Assembly (NCBI RefSeq): GCF_014803895.1
Contig: NZ_JAAVAU010000003.1
Coordinates: 101,653 to 165,652 of the forward strand
Direction of reading: 5' to 3'
From: Lactobacillus sp.
GTDB taxonomy: Bacteria; Bacillota; Bacilli; Lactobacillales; Lactobacillaceae
Length of the DNA stretch: 64,000 bases
Part shown: positions 10,930 through 20,813 of the stretch, piece after piece
Numbering within the stretch: position 1 is the stretch's first letter
How the letters are laid out: the number at the start of each line of letters is the position of its first letter
Notes under the pieces: model-generated
Databases searched by the model: none
The model's input: only the letters and a program-made list of their open reading frames with translations
Told to the model about the DNA's origin: nothing
Translations under genes and position numbers: made by a program

Positions 10930-11817
10930 ATGGATCATAAATTAAAAAATAGCTTTTTAACTGTAACAGTATCTGATCATGGCGCTGAAGTTCAAAGTGT
11001 AATCGATAATAATAGTCAACGTGAATATATGTGGCAAGCAGATTCTAAAGTCTGGGGACGTCATGCACCAGTGCTTTTCCCAATTGTTGGTCGCTTGAAA
11101 GACGATCAATATACTTACGATGGTAAAACATATCATATGGGCCAGCATGGTTTTGCACGTGATAGTAAATTTGAAGTAGAAAGTAAATCTGATGATCAAA
11201 TTACTTTCTTGCTTAAATCTAACCAAGAAACTAAGAAACAGTATCCATTTGATTTTGAGTTACGTGTTACTTACACTTTGCTTAATAACTTACTTGAAGA
11301 AAATTTTAAGGTAACAAATCTTAGTAACAAGGAAATGATTTTTGGTATTGGTGGACACCCAGGTTTTAATTTACCTACAAATGACAGTATCAAAAAGAAT
11401 GACTATTATTTTAAATTTGAACCTTCTATTGATCATATTCGTATCCCTCTTAAAGCACCTTTACTTGATTGGGAGCATCGTTCTTTAGTAGCAACTGATA
11501 GTCTTTTTGAAATTAGTGATCTTTTATTTAAAGACGATGCCTGGGTATTTGAGTTAAAAAATGCCACGAAAGTTTCTATTAGAACTGATAAAAGTGATTA
11601 TCATATTAATGTAAAGATGGATAATGCTCCATTTGTTGGTTTGTGGTCTCAATATCCTAAGACTGCCGATTATATTTGCATTGAACCTTGGTGGGGAATT
11701 GCAGACACTTTAGATAGTGATGGTAAGTTTGAAAATAAGAAAGGTATGAATCATTTAAAGCCTGGTGAAACTTGGAAAAATGGTTTTTCAATGGCCTTTC
11801 ATGATAAACAAGTTTAA
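10930..11817 (+). CDS. Aldose 1-epimerase family protein (LacX/YeaD-like)
   Basis: A 295-residue protein of the galactose mutarotase-like superfamily. Most similar in layout to LacX-type proteins, which are shorter than true GalM. The beta-sandwich shows GAEVQSV, VLFPIVGRL, the His-bearing MGQHGFARDSKFEV and GIGGHPGFNLP, and the late CIEPWWG. These place the active-site His/Glu in the usual order. The substrate is unknown. It begins 16 bp after hslU and may be read from that operon. A second, genuine GalM-length protein lies at 53981-55048 on the other strand. Confidence 0.85.
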   Translation: MDHKLKNSFLTVTVSDHGAEVQSVIDNNSQREYMWQADSKVWGRHAPVLFPIVGRLKDDQYTYDGKTYHMGQHGFARDSKFEVESKSDDQITFLLKSNQETKKQYPFDFELRVTYTLLNNLLEENFKVTNLSNKEMIFGIGGHPGFNLPTNDSIKKNDYYFKFEPSIDHIRIPLKAPLLDWEHRSLVATDSLFEISDLLFKDDAWVFELKNATKVSIRTDKSDYHINVKMDNAPFVGLWSQYPKTADYICIEPWWGIADTLDSDGKFENKKGMNHLKPGETWKNGFSMAFHDKQV

Positions 11818-11860
11818 TATTACAAACTGGTGAAAACGGGGAAATTTATTTCCGATATAG

Positions 11861-11888
11861 TTCATTTGCGAATAAATAGAAGTATAAT
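11861..11888 (+). promoter_or_regulatory. Candidate promoter for the aldo/keto reductase at 11916
   Basis: Perfect -10 TATAAT at 11883-11888. The best -35-like hexamer is TTCATT at 11861-11866, with a 16-bp spacer, and is weak. Confidence 0.35.
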
Positions 11889-11915
11889 TGGGAATGTAAA
11901 GAGAGGAGATTTACG

Positions 11916-12788
11916 ATGACTGAAGTTACAAATATATTTTTAAATGATGGTAATCAAATGCCTCAATTAGGTTTCGGTGTTTTCCAAATTCCAGATCATA
12001 ATGAAGCTAAAAAGGCTGTAGAGGAAGCTTTAAGCAATGGCTATCGTTTGATTGATACAGCAGAGGCCTATAATAACCAAAAGGCAGTTGGCGAGGCAAT
12101 TAAAGATAGTAGTGTTAAACGTGAAGATATCTTTTTAACAACTAAGTTATGGGTTTCAAATTATACTTTTGAAAAAGCTACTAAAGCTATTGATGAAGAT
12201 TTAAAAGAATTAGGTACAGATTATATTGATTTGATGCTTTTGCACCAACCATATGGTGATGTTTATGGGGCTTGGGATGCTATGCAAGCAGCTCAACGTG
12301 CAGGTAAGATTAAGTCAATTGGTGTATCTAACTTTGCACCAGATCAATATATGAATTTAGAGTTAGAACATGAAGTTTCACCAGCAATTAATCAAATTGA
12401 AATTAATCCATGGTTCCAACAAACTAATGATGTAAAATATTTCCAAGGTCGCGATATTGCGGTTGAAGCTTGGGCACCTTTTGCAGAAGGTAAAGATAAT
12501 ATTTTCAGTAATAAAACTTTAAAAGCTATCGGTGAAAAGTATGATAAGACTGTGGGACAAGTTATCTTACGGTGGTTGATTCAAAGAAGTATTGTGGTAA
12601 TTCCTAAGTCTGTTCACAGTGAAAGACAAAAAGAAAATATGGATATTTTTGATTTTCAATTAAGTCAAGAAGATATGAAACAAATTGCTGGACTCGATAA
12701 GGGTGTTAGTCAATTCTTTGATCATCGTGATCCAGCTGTAATTGATGATATTTTTGGCGAAAGCTTGAAACAATTAAGACACTCCTAA
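11916..12788 (+). CDS. Aldo/keto reductase (2,5-diketo-D-gluconate reductase-like)
   Basis: A 290-residue NADPH-dependent reductase of carbonyl compounds with the AKR TIM barrel. The catalytic tetrad is recognisable: Asp and Tyr in LIDTAEAYNN, Lys in TTKLW and His in LLHQPYGD. The coenzyme-binding VIPKSVHSERQKEN lies near the C-terminus. RBS agaggaga precedes ATG 11916. It is monocistronic, closed by a strong hairpin shared with convergent plsY. One of three AKR genes in this window (also 20814 and 28894). The natural substrate cannot be told from sequence. Confidence 0.92.
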   Translation: MTEVTNIFLNDGNQMPQLGFGVFQIPDHNEAKKAVEEALSNGYRLIDTAEAYNNQKAVGEAIKDSSVKREDIFLTTKLWVSNYTFEKATKAIDEDLKELGTDYIDLMLLHQPYGDVYGAWDAMQAAQRAGKIKSIGVSNFAPDQYMNLELEHEVSPAINQIEINPWFQQTNDVKYFQGRDIAVEAWAPFAEGKDNIFSNKTLKAIGEKYDKTVGQVILRWLIQRSIVVIPKSVHSERQKENMDIFDFQLSQEDMKQIAGLDKGVSQFFDHRDPAVIDDIFGESLKQLRHS

Positions 12789-12818
12789 GTAAATTACTGT
12801 GGGGATTAAATATAATAG

Positions 12819-12855
12819 AAAGGTCAGTAAACATTGCGTTTACTGACCTTTCTTC
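12819..12855. terminator. Strong hairpin terminator between convergent AKR and plsY
   Basis: Perfect 14-bp stem aaaggtcagtaaac / gtttactgaccttt with a 5-base loop (12819-12851), then tcttctc. It lies between two convergent genes and may serve both. Confidence 0.8.
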
Positions 12856-12860
12856 TCTAG

Positions 12861-13505
12861 CTATTTATTTTTTAATTGATGATGAGCTTTTTTATACCAA
12901 TATAAAAGACCAAATGGTACGATATTTTCATTATGATGAATTAATCGCTTGATGTTATCGCGATGTCGAATAAACAAAATAATCATCATTACGCCTGCAA
13001 TAGATGTTAAAAAGATATCATGAAACCAAAATGAACATATAAAAATTAGTACAATTGATATTAAACTTGATAAACTGACATAAGACGTGACAAAAAGTAT
13101 CGGCAAAAAGATAAGGGCACAAACACCAAAAAATTTGAGATTATATCCCAAAAATACCCCCGCACTAGTTGCCACTGCCTTTCCTCCTTTGAATTTTAAA
13201 AAGATAGGGAAGGTATGTCCTAAAATTGCACAAATACCCGCAGCAAGTAATAAATAATTTGGTCCATGTAAATGAAAAAGACGAGGTAAATCAGTGGCTA
13301 ATGTTCCTTTCAAAACATCTATTAACAAAACAATGCTGCCACCGATTGGTCCCATCACTCTAAATGAATTAGTTGTACCGATATTACCGGAACCATATTT
13401 TCTAATGTCTTCATGATAAAATAATTTACCAACTATCACACCTGTAGGAAAGGATCCTATCAAGTATGCTAAAATAAACGTTAGACTATAATATAAAATA
13501 GACAT
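12861..13505 (-). CDS. plsY: Acyl-phosphate glycerol-3-phosphate acyltransferase PlsY
   Basis: A 214-residue integral membrane enzyme that moves an acyl group from acyl-phosphate to glycerol-3-phosphate, the first step of phospholipid synthesis. Expected motifs are GSFPTGVIVGKLFY, GSGNIGTTNSFRVMG (with Ser/Asn of the catalytic motif), KFKGGKAVATSAGVFLG and the late NIKRL. About five membrane segments. The start ATG (13503-13505, minus) has aaggttgaag just upstream. It is divergent from parE, a common arrangement in Lactobacillus. Confidence 0.95.
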   Translation of the reverse strand: MSILYYSLTFILAYLIGSFPTGVIVGKLFYHEDIRKYGSGNIGTTNSFRVMGPIGGSIVLLIDVLKGTLATDLPRLFHLHGPNYLLLAAGICAILGHTFPIFLKFKGGKAVATSAGVFLGYNLKFFGVCALIFLPILFVTSYVSLSSLISIVLIFICSFWFHDIFLTSIAGVMMIILFIRHRDNIKRLIHHNENIVPFGLLYWYKKAHHQLKNK

Positions 13506-13604
13506 AATTCTTCAACCTTTTGTTTTAATCTAAAGCTATTTTAGCAAAGATTACTGTAATATGTAGGGTTGATTTTAATTGTCAGACAAAATGGAGGAAT
13601 TTAT

Positions 13605-15563
13605 TTGGTCAAAGCAAATAAAAATATAAATACTTACGATGATTCATCCATCCAAATTTTGCATGGACTTGAGGCTGTACGCAAACGTCCAGGGATGTAC
13701 ATCGGATCTACTGACCGTTATGGTCTTAATCACTTGGTTTATGAAATAGTAGATAACTCTGTCGATGAAGCAATGGCAGGGTATGGTAAAGAGATTAATG
13801 TTACGATTCATAAAGATAATTCCGTAACTGTTCAAGATTTTGGACGAGGAATGCCCACAGGGATGCATCCCTCCGGTATTCCGACAATTGAAGTTATTTT
13901 AACTGTACTTCATGCTGGTGGTAAATTTACTGAAAAAAATTATCAAACTTCCGGTGGTCTGCATGGTGTAGGATCATCTGTTGTTAATGCTTTGTCTGAA
14001 TGGCTCAAAGTTAGAGTTGTTCGTGATGGAGTTGCTTATGAAGAAGAATTTAAGAATGGTGGTCATCCTGTTGGAACTTTAAAGAATTTGGGACCAACTA
14101 AGGATAAGACAGGTACAACTATTACTTTCAAGCCAGACCCAACTATTTTTTCAACAACTAAGTATAATTATGAAACAATTCAAGAAAGAATTAGGGAATC
14201 TGCGTTCCTATTGAAGGGAGTTAAGTTTACTTTAACTGATGAACGCGAACCAGAGCATCATGATGAATTTTTATATGATAATGGAATCAAGTCCTTTGTT
14301 TCTTATCTCAACGAAGGTAAAGATACCATGGGGGATGTTTTTTACTTTGAGGGCAAGCAAAATGGCATTGAGGTAGAATTTTCTGGTCAGTATAATGATG
14401 GCTATTCTGAAAACTTTGTTTCATTTGTTAATAATGTTCGTACTCCTGATGGTGGTAGCCATGAAGCTGGAGCCAGAAGTGGTTTTACTCGCGCCTTTAA
14501 CGACTATGCTAGAAAACAAGGCCTTTTAAAGAATAAAGAAAAAGGGTTAGATGGGTCGGACTATCGTGAAGGTTTAAGTGCAGTTCTATCAGTTAAAATT
14601 CCTGAAGAGTTGCTTGAATTTGAAGGTCAAACCAAAGGTAAGTTAGGTACCCCTCAAGCACGTAGTGTAGTAGATAGTATAGTGTATGAACAACTGTCTT
14701 ACTATTTAATGGAAAATGGTGAATTCGCTCAGAGCTTAGTTCAAAAAGCCCAAAAAGCACGTGATGCACGTGAAGCTGCTAAGAAGGCACGTGATGAAAG
14801 TCGGAGTGGTAAAAAACGTCGTAAGAAAGAGATTCTTTCAGGAAAACTTACTCCTGCTCAATCAAGAAACCCTAAGAAAAATGAACTATTCTTAGTTGAG
14901 GGGGATTCTGCTGGGGGATCTGCCAAGCAAGGTCGAGACCGAAAATTTCAAGCGATTTTACCTCTGCGAGGTAAAGTTTTGAATACCCAAAAAGCTAAGT
15001 TGCAAGATATTTTTAAAAATGAAGAAATTAACACAATGATTCATACCATTGGTGCAGGTGTAGGATCAGATTTTAATATTGATGATGCAAATTATGATAA
15101 AGTTATCATTATGACTGATGCCGACACAGATGGTGCTCACATTCAAATTTTACTTTTAACTTTCTTCTATCGGTATATGCGGCCAATGATTGAAGCCGGT
15201 CGGGTATATATTGCCCTGCCTCCTTTATATAAACTTCAAAAGGGCAACGGTAAGAAAGCTAAGATTAAGTACGCTTGGACTGATGAAGAATTAGCTGAAG
15301 ATTCTAAGGAATTTGGTCGCGGGTTTGCGTTGCAGCGTTTTAAAGGTCTAGGTGAAATGAATGCTGATCAACTTTGGGAAACAACTATGAATCCGGAAAC
15401 TAGAACTTTGATTAGGGTTAAGATCGATGATGCCCAACTTGCTGAAAAACGGGTTACAACTTTAATGGGTGATAAAGTTGCTCCTAGAAGAAAATGGATT
15501 GATGAAAATGTTAAATTTAGAATGGGCGAAGATGGCTCAATTCTAGAAACAAGTAGAGATTAA
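13605..15563 (+). CDS. parE: DNA topoisomerase IV subunit B
   Basis: A ~652-residue ATPase subunit of topoisomerase IV, which unlinks sister chromosomes. The GHKL ATPase domain shows VDNSVDEAMAGYG and GLHGVGSSVVNALS. The TOPRIM region has EGDSAGGSAKQGRDR and DADTDGAHI. The frame is open from 13569, but GGAGG at 13593-13597 is 7 bases from TTG 13605, so a TTG start giving MVKANKNINTY is preferred. It is followed by parC after 18 bp. ParE-length, not GyrB-length, and pairing with parC support the assignment. Confidence 0.95.
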   Translation: MVKANKNINTYDDSSIQILHGLEAVRKRPGMYIGSTDRYGLNHLVYEIVDNSVDEAMAGYGKEINVTIHKDNSVTVQDFGRGMPTGMHPSGIPTIEVILTVLHAGGKFTEKNYQTSGGLHGVGSSVVNALSEWLKVRVVRDGVAYEEEFKNGGHPVGTLKNLGPTKDKTGTTITFKPDPTIFSTTKYNYETIQERIRESAFLLKGVKFTLTDEREPEHHDEFLYDNGIKSFVSYLNEGKDTMGDVFYFEGKQNGIEVEFSGQYNDGYSENFVSFVNNVRTPDGGSHEAGARSGFTRAFNDYARKQGLLKNKEKGLDGSDYREGLSAVLSVKIPEELLEFEGQTKGKLGTPQARSVVDSIVYEQLSYYLMENGEFAQSLVQKAQKARDAREAAKKARDESRSGKKRRKKEILSGKLTPAQSRNPKKNELFLVEGDSAGGSAKQGRDRKFQAILPLRGKVLNTQKAKLQDIFKNEEINTMIHTIGAGVGSDFNIDDANYDKVIIMTDADTDGAHIQILLLTFFYRYMRPMIEAGRVYIALPPLYKLQKGNGKKAKIKYAWTDEELAEDSKEFGRGFALQRFKGLGEMNADQLWETTMNPETRTLIRVKIDDAQLAEKRVTTLMGDKVAPRRKWIDENVKFRMGEDGSILETSRD

Positions 15564-15581
15564 AGAGGGTTATTGATTTAG

Positions 15582-18065
15582 ATGGTAGAAATACAAGAAC
15601 GAATCAAAGAATTACCGCTTGAAGAAGTAATGGGAGAAAGATTCGGGCGCTATTCTAAATATATTATTCAAGAAAGAGCCTTACCTGATATTCGTGATGG
15701 TTTAAAACCAGTGCAACGGCGTATTCTTTACGCTATGTACAAGGATAATAATACTTACGATAAACCTTATAAAAAAGCTGCTAAAGCTGTAGGTAATGTA
15801 ATGGGTAATTTTCACCCACATGGTGATAGCTCAATTTATGGCGCCTTAGTTCACCTTTCTCAAGAGTGGAAAATGCGTGAACCATTAATTGAGATGCATG
15901 GTAACAATGGCTCAATGGACGGAGATGGTCCAGCTGCCATGCGTTATACTGAATCACGTTTGAGTAAAATTTCTAATCAATTACTTCAAGATATTGATAA
16001 AGAAACAGTTCCCATGATTTTGAACTTTGATGATACTGAATATGAACCAACAGTATTACCAGCTCATTTTCCTAATTTACTCGTTAATGGTTCAACAGGT
16101 ATCTCAGCGGGTTATGCGACTGAAATTCCTCCTCATAATTTATCTGAGGTAATTGATGCGGCAATTTATCTTTTAAAACATCCTGATGCAGTTACTGATG
16201 ACTTAATGGAGTTTGTTAAAGGACCTGATTTTCCAACTGGTGGATTAGTTTTAGGTACTAAAGGCATCAAAGAAGCTTATGAAACTGGTCGTGGGCGCAT
16301 TCAAATTAGATCTAAGACCACGATTCAAGATATTAAAGCTCATCGTCAACAAATTGTTATCACTGAAGTGCCATTTGGTGTTAATAAGGCGATGATGGTT
16401 AAGAAAATTGATGAAATTCGCTTGAATAAAGAAATTGATGGAATTGCTGAAGTTCGTGATGAAACCGACCGTCATGGATTGTCAATTGTAGTCGAATTAA
16501 AGAAAGGAGCAGACAGTCAAAATATCTTAAACTATCTTTTCAAAAATACTGATTTGCAAGTTTCTTATAACTTTAACATGGTAGCTATTGATCATATGGC
16601 ACCGGTTCAAGTGGGACTTAAACAAATTCTTGCTTCTTATCTAGAGCATAAAAAAGAAGTTGTCACTAAACGTACCGAGTATGATTTAGGTAAGGCAAAA
16701 CAACGTCTTGAAATTGTAGAAGGCTTGATTCATGCTCTTGATATCTTAGATAAAGTAATTAAAACAATTCGCTCCTCTAAGGATAAGAAAGACGCAAAAG
16801 AAAACTTAGTTCAAAATTATGACTTTACTGTTAACCAAGCAGAAGCTATTGTTTCTTTACAGTTATATCGTTTGACTAATACTGATGTTAATCAATTAAA
16901 GGCTGAACAAGCTGAACTTAATGATAAGATTAATACTTTTAATGAGATTTTAAAGGATAATAAGGTTTTAGAAAAAGTTGTTGTCAAGGAATTAAAGACT
17001 GTCAAGAAAGAGTTTGGCTCACCAAGAAGAACCGAAATTACTGATAAATCTGAAAAGATTGAAATAAATGAGAAAGCTTTAATGGCTGATGAGGATGTTC
17101 GAGTGCTTGTTAGCGAGCAAGGTTACCTTAAGCGTTCTTCATTACGTTCATTCCAATCAACAGCAGACAAAGAAAATGGACTTCCTGATGGCGATCGCGT
17201 AGTCTTTGAAAAGACAGTATCTACTCTCAGCAATCTTTATATTTTCACTAATAAGGGAAATGTAATCTTTAGACCAGTTCATGAATTAGTTGAAACTAAA
17301 TGGAAAGAAACTGGGCAACACTTGTCTCAAGAAGTTGGCTTAGCTGCTGATGAAAAAATCATTAGTGTTTTTGAAATTAAAGATTTGCAGCAAAAACTGA
17401 ACTTCTTGATTGCCACTAACGATGGTTATATTAAGCAAATTAAGTTAGCAGATTTACAACCAACACGAACTTACAAATCACGGGCGATGATGGTTACTAA
17501 GTTAAAGCATGATGATAGTCGTGTGATTGGAATTAACGGGTTAAATCCAGAAAAAGATTACGATATTACTTTGCTAACTAATCAAGCTTATGCTGTAAGA
17601 TATAAAACTAGTGAAATTCCAACTAGTGGGAGTCGTGCAGTTGGTGTTAAATCAGTCAATTTAAAAGAAGATGATTTTGTAGTTGGTTATGTTGCAGTTC
17701 TTCCAGAATATGTAGATTTGGTTAAAGTAGGTTTGATTACCCAAAGAGGCGCTTTTAAGCAATTTAAACTTTCTTTAGTTAATGAAGTAACACGAGCTAA
17801 ACGAGGAGTGTTAGTTTTAAGGGAATTAAAGACCAAGCCTCATAGAATTACAACTATGACTTGGTATGCTCAAAATCACGAGTTAGAATTAACAACTTCC
17901 AGTGATCGTCACATAAAGATTGAAACCAATGAATTTCCATTAGGAGATCGTTACTCCAATGGTTCTTTTATCCTTGATCCTAAAACAGATGGAGTGCCAG
18001 TATCATTACGCATATCAAAACCACTTCCTGCAGGTCAAGATGATGTGAGTGACTTATTCAATTAA
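15582..18065 (+). CDS. parC: DNA topoisomerase IV subunit A
   Basis: The 827-residue DNA-cutting subunit of topoisomerase IV. The active-site Tyr is ~122 in AMRYTESRLS. The quinolone-determining segment HPHGDSSIYGA keeps Ser83 (unmutated form). The C-terminal beta-pinwheel (~500-810) contains repeats such as RTYKSRAMMVTKL and SGSRAVGVKSV. RBS agaggg precedes ATG 15582. It forms an operon with parE and ends in a clear terminator at 18074-18112. Confidence 0.96.
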   Translation: MVEIQERIKELPLEEVMGERFGRYSKYIIQERALPDIRDGLKPVQRRILYAMYKDNNTYDKPYKKAAKAVGNVMGNFHPHGDSSIYGALVHLSQEWKMREPLIEMHGNNGSMDGDGPAAMRYTESRLSKISNQLLQDIDKETVPMILNFDDTEYEPTVLPAHFPNLLVNGSTGISAGYATEIPPHNLSEVIDAAIYLLKHPDAVTDDLMEFVKGPDFPTGGLVLGTKGIKEAYETGRGRIQIRSKTTIQDIKAHRQQIVITEVPFGVNKAMMVKKIDEIRLNKEIDGIAEVRDETDRHGLSIVVELKKGADSQNILNYLFKNTDLQVSYNFNMVAIDHMAPVQVGLKQILASYLEHKKEVVTKRTEYDLGKAKQRLEIVEGLIHALDILDKVIKTIRSSKDKKDAKENLVQNYDFTVNQAEAIVSLQLYRLTNTDVNQLKAEQAELNDKINTFNEILKDNKVLEKVVVKELKTVKKEFGSPRRTEITDKSEKIEINEKALMADEDVRVLVSEQGYLKRSSLRSFQSTADKENGLPDGDRVVFEKTVSTLSNLYIFTNKGNVIFRPVHELVETKWKETGQHLSQEVGLAADEKIISVFEIKDLQQKLNFLIATNDGYIKQIKLADLQPTRTYKSRAMMVTKLKHDDSRVIGINGLNPEKDYDITLLTNQAYAVRYKTSEIPTSGSRAVGVKSVNLKEDDFVVGYVAVLPEYVDLVKVGLITQRGAFKQFKLSLVNEVTRAKRGVLVLRELKTKPHRITTMTWYAQNHELELTTSSDRHIKIETNEFPLGDRYSNGSFILDPKTDGVPVSLRISKPLPAGQDDVSDLFN

Positions 18066-18073
18066 AAATTTTT

Positions 18074-18112
18074 AAAAGCAAAAGATAATATTTATTATCA
18101 TTTGCTTTTTTT
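18074..18112 (+). terminator. Rho-independent terminator after parC
   Basis: aaagcaaaagataata pairs with tattatcatttgcttt (one mismatch), ending in a run of 7-8 T. Confidence 0.85.
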
Positions 18113-18204
18113 GTTAGTCTATTGAGGGAACTTATTAATTACCATTATTAGTTGACGATGTTATCATACTAATTAGATTTATTTTTATAAGGTGGTGTTA
18201 CTCA

Positions 18205-19152
18205 ATGAAATCTAATCTGAATGCTGTCTTGTCAGCAAAATCGCTCCATTATTTTTTAGAGTTAACAAAAAATATGAGTTATACTCAAACCGCCAATAGT
18301 TTAGGAATTACTCAACCAGCTTTGACTCAGCAAGTAAAAAAACTTGAACACGCTGTAGGGGGACCCTTGTTTGTACAGATGGGCAAAAAATTAGCATTAA
18401 CGCCAGCTGGTAAAGAGTTAGAAAAAACTGCACATAAGCTATTCTCTACGGTTAATGAAGCTCTAGATAATATTCAGCAATCTTCTGATCCAACATCTGG
18501 TCATATTTCAATTGGTGTATTAGATGTTATGGAAACAAAGGTTTTAGAAGATTTTTTGATTTATTATCATCAACTTTACCCTAATGTAACAATTTCAACT
18601 GAATTATATAATCGTAGTGCATTATGGAGTAAACTTGATAGTTCCGAGATTGATTTGGCCATGACATATTTACCTGATAATAATCTTTCTCAAGAGACAA
18701 TGAAAGGTTATGTTGTTAAAAAAATTTACTCTGATTCATTAGTTTTTTTAAGTCATAAAGCTGGTAAACAGACTAGTGAAGAATTAACAAGCAAGAAGTG
18801 GATTTCCTATACTAAAGACTCTTATTTGCAGCAAGTTATGAATCATTATTATGAAATTCATGAACTTACTGCTTCTCCAGGGGTAGTAGCTCGTTTTTCT
18901 GCTTCGGATCAGTTGATTAAATTTGCTCAAGCTAATGAAGACTATAATGCTTTTGTAACAAATAGTTACTATCAAGCTCATTTTGATCAAATAACAATGC
19001 ATCCTGTGGCGCTTAATCCTGTTATTTACTTTGATAATAGCTTTGTTTCTAAAAAATCTAAGCAAGATATTCCAAGAATTAAACAATTTTTAATTAGTTG
19101 GGATGAATATCTTAATCTGAAAAAATATGCTTCTCGTCTAAGGGATGTATAA
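18205..19152 (+). CDS. LysR family transcriptional regulator
   Basis: A 315-residue regulator. The N-terminal winged helix-turn-helix (~12-75) has MSYTQTANSLGITQPALTQQVKKLE and LFVQMGKKLALTPAGKEL. The remainder (~95-300) is a periplasmic-binding-protein-like effector domain. RBS aaggtggtg precedes ATG 18205. Upstream, TTGACG at 18152 is a plausible -35. It stands alone between parC and ppaC, so the target is not obvious from context. No divergent gene shares its promoter, which is atypical for LysR genes. The effector is unknown. Confidence 0.9.
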   Translation: MKSNLNAVLSAKSLHYFLELTKNMSYTQTANSLGITQPALTQQVKKLEHAVGGPLFVQMGKKLALTPAGKELEKTAHKLFSTVNEALDNIQQSSDPTSGHISIGVLDVMETKVLEDFLIYYHQLYPNVTISTELYNRSALWSKLDSSEIDLAMTYLPDNNLSQETMKGYVVKKIYSDSLVFLSHKAGKQTSEELTSKKWISYTKDSYLQQVMNHYYEIHELTASPGVVARFSASDQLIKFAQANEDYNAFVTNSYYQAHFDQITMHPVALNPVIYFDNSFVSKKSKQDIPRIKQFLISWDEYLNLKKYASRLRDV

Positions 19153-19232
19153 ACTTAAATCTGATTATTGACCCAGGCCAAATATACTGCAATAATTAAC
19201 ATAGTTACTTTTTTAACAAGGAGTTAGATTAA

Positions 19233-20168
19233 ATGGCAAAAGAATTTGTTTTTGGACATCAAAATCCTGATACTGATGCAATTGGTACTGCAATCGCTTA
19301 TTCTTACTTACAAAATAAGTTAGGTTATGACACTGAAGCTGTTGCATTAGGTGAACCAAATGATGAAACCCAATATGCTTTAGATAAATTTGGTTTTGAA
19401 GCACCTCAAGTTATTGAAACTGCTGCTGATAAGGTAGATTCAGTGATGTTGGTTGACCACAATGAACCCCAACAAAGTGTTTCTGATATTGATAAGGTTA
19501 AAGTTAGTCATGTTGTTGATCACCACCGTATCATGAATTTTAATACGGCTGATCCTTTATACTATCGCGCAGAACCAGTTGGTTGTACTAGTACTATTGT
19601 TTGGAAAATGTTCAACGAAAATGAAATTGAAATTCCAAAGAATCTTGCCGGTTTAATGCTTTCAGCTATTATTTCTGATACTTTACTTTTAAAATCACCA
19701 ACTACTACTGATGATGATAAAAAGGCAGTAGAAGCTTTAGCTAAGATTGCTGACGTTGATTACAAAGAATATGGTTTAGCCATGCTTAAAGCGGGCACTA
19801 ATATTGGTGACAAGAGCGAAGAAGAATTAATTGACTTAGATGCTAAGAGCTTTAACTTAGATGGTAATAATGTACGTGTTGCCCAAATTAACGTTGTTGA
19901 TTTACCAGAGGCTTTGGAAAGAAAAGAAGCTTTCTTAAAGTCTATGGAAGAAGCATCAAAGGCTAATGGCTATGATATGTTTATGTTACTCATCACTAAT
20001 ATCTTAGATTCAGATTCTGAAGCTTTAGTTGTTGGTAGTGATGATAATAAGGCTAAATTTGAAAAGGCATTTAATGCTAAGTTAACTGCAAATGAAGTTA
20101 AGTTACCAGGTGTTGTTTCTCGTAAGAAGCAAGTTGTACCTCCATTAACTGAAGCTTTTGAAGGTTAA
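19233..20168 (+). CDS. ppaC: Manganese-dependent inorganic pyrophosphatase
   Basis: A 311-residue family II (DHH) pyrophosphatase that hydrolyses pyrophosphate from biosynthesis. Metal ligands are visible in [12 protein letters not shown] (~5-16), VDHNE (~74-78) and the DHH motif VVDHHRI (~95-101). The C-terminal DHHA2 domain ends in [16 protein letters not shown], with the Arg/Lys that bind substrate. RBS aaggag precedes ATG 19233. It is monocistronic, with a perfect terminator hairpin after the stop. Confidence 0.97.
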   Translation: MAKEFVFGHQNPDTDAIGTAIAYSYLQNKLGYDTEAVALGEPNDETQYALDKFGFEAPQVIETAADKVDSVMLVDHNEPQQSVSDIDKVKVSHVVDHHRIMNFNTADPLYYRAEPVGCTSTIVWKMFNENEIEIPKNLAGLMLSAIISDTLLLKSPTTTDDDKKAVEALAKIADVDYKEYGLAMLKAGTNIGDKSEEELIDLDAKSFNLDGNNVRVAQINVVDLPEALERKEAFLKSMEEASKANGYDMFMLLITNILDSDSEALVVGSDDNKAKFEKAFNAKLTANEVKLPGVVSRKKQVVPPLTEAFEG

Positions 20169-20176
20169 TTTTGTTT

Positions 20177-20208
20177 AGAGTATCTCTATATAGAGATACT
20201 CTTTTTTT
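20177..20208 (+). terminator. Rho-independent terminator after ppaC
   Basis: Perfectly self-complementary agagtatctcta/tagagatactct followed by seven T. Confidence 0.88.
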
Positions 20209-20287
20209 ATTTTTAACGATCTTAAAAGAAGAATGAAGAATAGAGTTAGAATTTTTACAAAAATAAGCAAAAAAATTAATTTTTTGC

Positions 20288-20318
20288 TTGACTTGGAGTT
20301 TACTCCAAGTAATAAGAT
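20288..20318 (+). promoter_or_regulatory. MerR-type promoter with 19-bp spacer and central operator
   Basis: -35 TTGACT (20288-20293) and -10 TAAGAT (20313-20318) are separated by 19 bp, the over-long spacing typical of MerR-activated promoters. The spacer carries the perfect dyad cttggagt-tt-actccaag (20292-20309). This is the arrangement reported for NmlR/AdhR-like regulators, and such a regulator is encoded by the first gene downstream (20371). Confidence 0.82.
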
Positions 20319-20370
20319 ATTTTATAAAGTTAAGAAATTAACTTAATTAATCAGAAAAGAGATTTAAATT

Positions 20371-20796
20371 ATGCCTGATTTAACAATTAGAGAAGTAGCT
20401 AAGAAATATAATTTAAAGCCTGATACTTTGCGGTACTATGAGCGTATTGGTTTATTACCAAAAGTTCCACGTAAGAAAAATGGTAATCGTTATTTTACCG
20501 AAGGAATGCAAGGATGGATTGAAATGGTTGTCTGCCTGCGTCACTCGGATGTACCAGTTGAAGCTTTGATTGATTATGCTGAAATGTTACGACAAGGTGA
20601 TTCAACTTTAGAAGCTCGTGAAGATTTATTAAAAGAACAACTAGCTAATATTGAAGAAAAAAGACATAATCTAGATCGTTCAATTGCTAGATTAAAACAC
20701 AAGATTTCGCTTTACGAGTCTGGAAAAATTAAAGAAAATAAAAGTTATTTTGAAGAATACAAAATTCTTGAAGATAACAAAAATACTGAAAAATAA
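20371..20796 (+). CDS. MerR family regulator (NmlR/AdhR-like, electrophile-responsive)
   Basis: A 141-residue MerR protein. The winged helix-turn-helix is at ~5-40 (TIREVAKKYNLKPDTLRYYERIGLLP), and a coiled-coil dimerisation helix lies at ~80-130. A single Cys at ~55 (EMVVCLRHSD) occupies the position used by NmlR-type sensors of aldehydes and thiol-reactive compounds. There is no metal-binding Cys cluster at the C-terminus. It is the first gene of a five-gene unit with AKR, Zn-alcohol dehydrogenase, a flavodoxin-fold reductase and a YciI-like protein. The promoter upstream has the 19-bp spacer and operator expected for autoregulation. The inducer is inferred. Confidence 0.9.
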   Translation: MPDLTIREVAKKYNLKPDTLRYYERIGLLPKVPRKKNGNRYFTEGMQGWIEMVVCLRHSDVPVEALIDYAEMLRQGDSTLEAREDLLKEQLANIEEKRHNLDRSIARLKHKISLYESGKIKENKSYFEEYKILEDNKNTEK

Positions 20797-20813
20797 GAAA
20801 TAGGAGAAATATT

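Noticed and set aside
11826..11845. cre site upstream of the AKR at 11916 (tgaaaacggggaaa)
   Set aside because: Two fixed consensus positions are wrong, so it is too weak to call.
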